From contig NC_087074.1 in NCBI RefSeq assembly GCF_026151205.1, positions 20,019,240 through 20,083,239 on the forward strand: DNA of 64,000 nucleotides, given 5' to 3'. The notes under the pieces were generated by a model. The model saw only the letters and a program-made list of their open reading frames with translations. It made no database searches and was not told the origin of the DNA. This stretch comes from Bolinopsis microptera (taxonomy: Eukaryota > Ctenophora > Tentaculata > Lobata > Bolinopsidae). Position numbers and translations under genes: made by a program. The first letter of the stretch is position 1, and the number at the start of each line of letters is the position of its first letter. This document shows positions 62,731 to 64,000 of the stretch, piece by piece.

Positions 62731-63447
62731 ATGTCGGAGTTTATAGATAAAGTGGATCCTATCTATATTTGTGCCCATTGTTCTGCCCGGATAATGAACT
62801 TATCCCAAATAACGAACTTATCCCAAATAACGAAGCACTATCAATTGGCTCACAAGGGAAAAGAGTTGCAACGAAGGTTAACTACATTTGAGTTTAAAAA
62901 CTTCGTGTCAATAAAGAATACTCAGTTCTACAATGTCATTGGCCTGCTACCAGAAAAAGTATCAGAGAAAACTTCACCAGAAAATCTTCTTACAGAGTAT
63001 CAACAGTTTAAGGAGACTTTTCATCAAGCCACCTTAATGGTGAAAGGACAGAACTTGAAACCGAAATTGCAAAACGTGATAAAGTGCTTCTTCTCGACGG
63101 ATTATTTTAAAAAGGTTCCAAAAACTATTTCCATGCTTATTCTTCGTCTGGTAACGATTCCTGTAAGTGAAGCTGTGTGTGAATCTTTTGGTAGTGTCAT
63201 GGAGAGATATCACCAAAGATTCACACACAGTGATGTTGACGATAAGCAAGTACAGAAGGAAATGTTCCTGTATCTCGTTGGACCCCCACCCAACACTCCT
63301 GCTGGGGAATCCTTGGTGCTTAGAACTGTGTCAAAGCAAAACAACAAGCATGTTCTATCCGAGTATGCCCGTTTTTACAAATTGGGTGGAAAAGTGATCA
63401 ATAGGCTGGAGAACCAGAAATATAATTTTCCTTTCAAATTTTCTTAA
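62731..63447 (+). CDS. hAT-like transposase remnant with zinc finger
   Basis: A 238-codon frame. At the start CAHCSARIMNLSQIT and KHYQLAHKG form a C2H2 finger, with NLSQIT duplicated in tandem (18 bp repeated). The C-terminal part has TISMLILRLVTIPVSEAVCE followed by SFGSVMERYHQRFTHSDVD, which resembles the dimerisation region of hAT transposases. The catalytic core is largely missing. It sits between two Penelope-like pieces. It may instead be a host gene of hAT origin; assignment is moderate. Confidence 0.5.
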   Translation: MSEFIDKVDPIYICAHCSARIMNLSQITNLSQITKHYQLAHKGKELQRRLTTFEFKNFVSIKNTQFYNVIGLLPEKVSEKTSPENLLTEYQQFKETFHQATLMVKGQNLKPKLQNVIKCFFSTDYFKKVPKTISMLILRLVTIPVSEAVCESFGSVMERYHQRFTHSDVDDKQVQKEMFLYLVGPPPNTPAGESLVLRTVSKQNNKHVLSEYARFYKLGGKVINRLENQKYNFPFKFS

Positions 63448-63494
63448 GTGATTACAGATACTTTGATTATTGATTTCAACATTCTAGTTTTACT

Positions 63495-63633
63495 AATAGG
63501 TATATTAGAACAAGTAAAGAGACAGTTAGAGAATTTTAAACCTTTTCCTTATAATACTACTCTTTCTGATGAGAACGTGAAACACGAACTTGATATTTTG
63601 CATGATAAATATGTGTTAGTACCTACTGAATAC
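63495..63633 (+). mobile_element. Second Penelope-like piece
   Basis: Nearly identical to about 62271-62395 (LEQVKRQLENFKPFPYNT, DILHDKYVLVPT), same orientation. Head-to-tail partial copies are a known habit of Penelope-like elements. Confidence 0.6.
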
Positions 63634-63655
63634 TGATCCGTTTGTCTAACCTTCT

Positions 63656-63945
63656 ATCCCTATTTTAGTTACTCTATTCATTATGTCAAGAGATCTGCTC
63701 AAGGCGGTCGCCTCCCTTATATTAGCAGTGCTTACACAGACGATCTGCGGGAGCTTGATGAGCTAAGGAAACGATTGAGACGAGCAGAAAGAACTATACG
63801 AGATCTGCGAGTAGAAATCGAGTATATGGCCGAACAGGCGGCTAATGCGGAGGTGAGGATGGACACGCAGCCCCCTCCGTATTATAACAGCCCCTCCTCC
63901 CCTAGTACTGAACCGAACTCGTCACCTAACCCACAGAGGGCGTGA
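63656..63945 (+). CDS. Coiled-coil terminal exon, unknown
   Basis: The frame following a TATTTTAG acceptor (about 63667) reads AQGGRLPYISSAYTDDLREL, DELRKRLRRAERTIRDLRVE, IEYMAEQAANAEV, then a Pro/Ser-rich tail and TGA at 63943-63945. The Leu/Arg/Glu heptads indicate a coiled coil. A competing ATG frame (63684) stops after 27 codons. No earlier exon can be placed. Confidence 0.45.
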
Positions 63946-64000
63946 GCCCCAGTCTCAAGAAGTTGTCTTCATTTGTCATTGTGCATTTCATTTTTATTTT

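Overview
The window looks like nuclear DNA from an invertebrate animal, probably a marine one and possibly a cnidarian. The evidence is split genes with GT..AG introns, an AT-rich background, a SIRT2-like sirtuin, a MARCH-type membrane E3 ligase, and a dense load of LINEs with PHD or esterase ORF1 proteins. No bacterial operon, CRISPR array or rRNA is present. The species cannot be named from sequence alone.

Layout. 1-3.8 kb: a compact four-exon gene of unknown function (start 1544) whose last two exons are duplicated in tandem with exactly the same lengths, then two weak coding remnants. 3.8-6.6 kb: a fold-back repeat bounded by poly-G and poly-C, then a 1.9 kb element with 29-bp perfect terminal inverted repeats, packed with TAACCA motifs. 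7-15.5 kb: a nested stack. A + strand LINE (B) is split by a - strand CR1-like LINE (C) and by a nearly complete - strand LINE (A, PHD ORF1). LINE A is itself cut inside ORF2 by a 683-bp hAT-type MITE with an 8-bp target duplication. 16.5-22 kb: LINE D, a near-complete relative of LINE B. Its ORF1 protein carries a coiled coil, an AlkB/ALKBH2-like Fe(II)/2-oxoglutarate dioxygenase domain and an SGNH-esterase domain. This is the most remarkable object in the window. 23-29 kb: truncated LINEs, a tRNA-derived SINE, palindrome repeats, and a PHD LINE ORF1 remnant split by an 860-bp TIR element.

29.3-36 kb is the host-gene island: SIRT2-like deacylase (+), MARCH-like ligase (-, convergent with it) and a proline-rich SH3-ligand-type protein (+, two exons). 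36.1-36.7 kb: an element with a 10-bp target duplication and a telomere-like (TTAGGG)n core. 37-47.7 kb: small candidate exons, CCHC knuckles, LINE E, a short Ty3/Gypsy-type fossil and a PIF1-type helicase scrap. 47.7-58.4 kb: a strongly duplicated region with copied exons, GC-rich patches, a higher-order tandem array (51.6-54.3 kb, alternating units of about 535 and 674 bp) and a segmental duplication (55.1-57.7 kb). It ends in a three-exon lysine-rich gene. 59-64 kb: an unrecognised GC-rich ORF pair between 40-bp direct repeats, Penelope-like fragments around a hAT-like transposase remnant, and a final coiled-coil exon.

The genes do not form a pathway. The host genes are independent. The rest is a record of successive retrotransposon and DNA-transposon insertions whose order can be read from target duplications. 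Several catalogue start codons within LINE frames are TTG or GTG, so real starts there are uncertain, and this is stated per entry.
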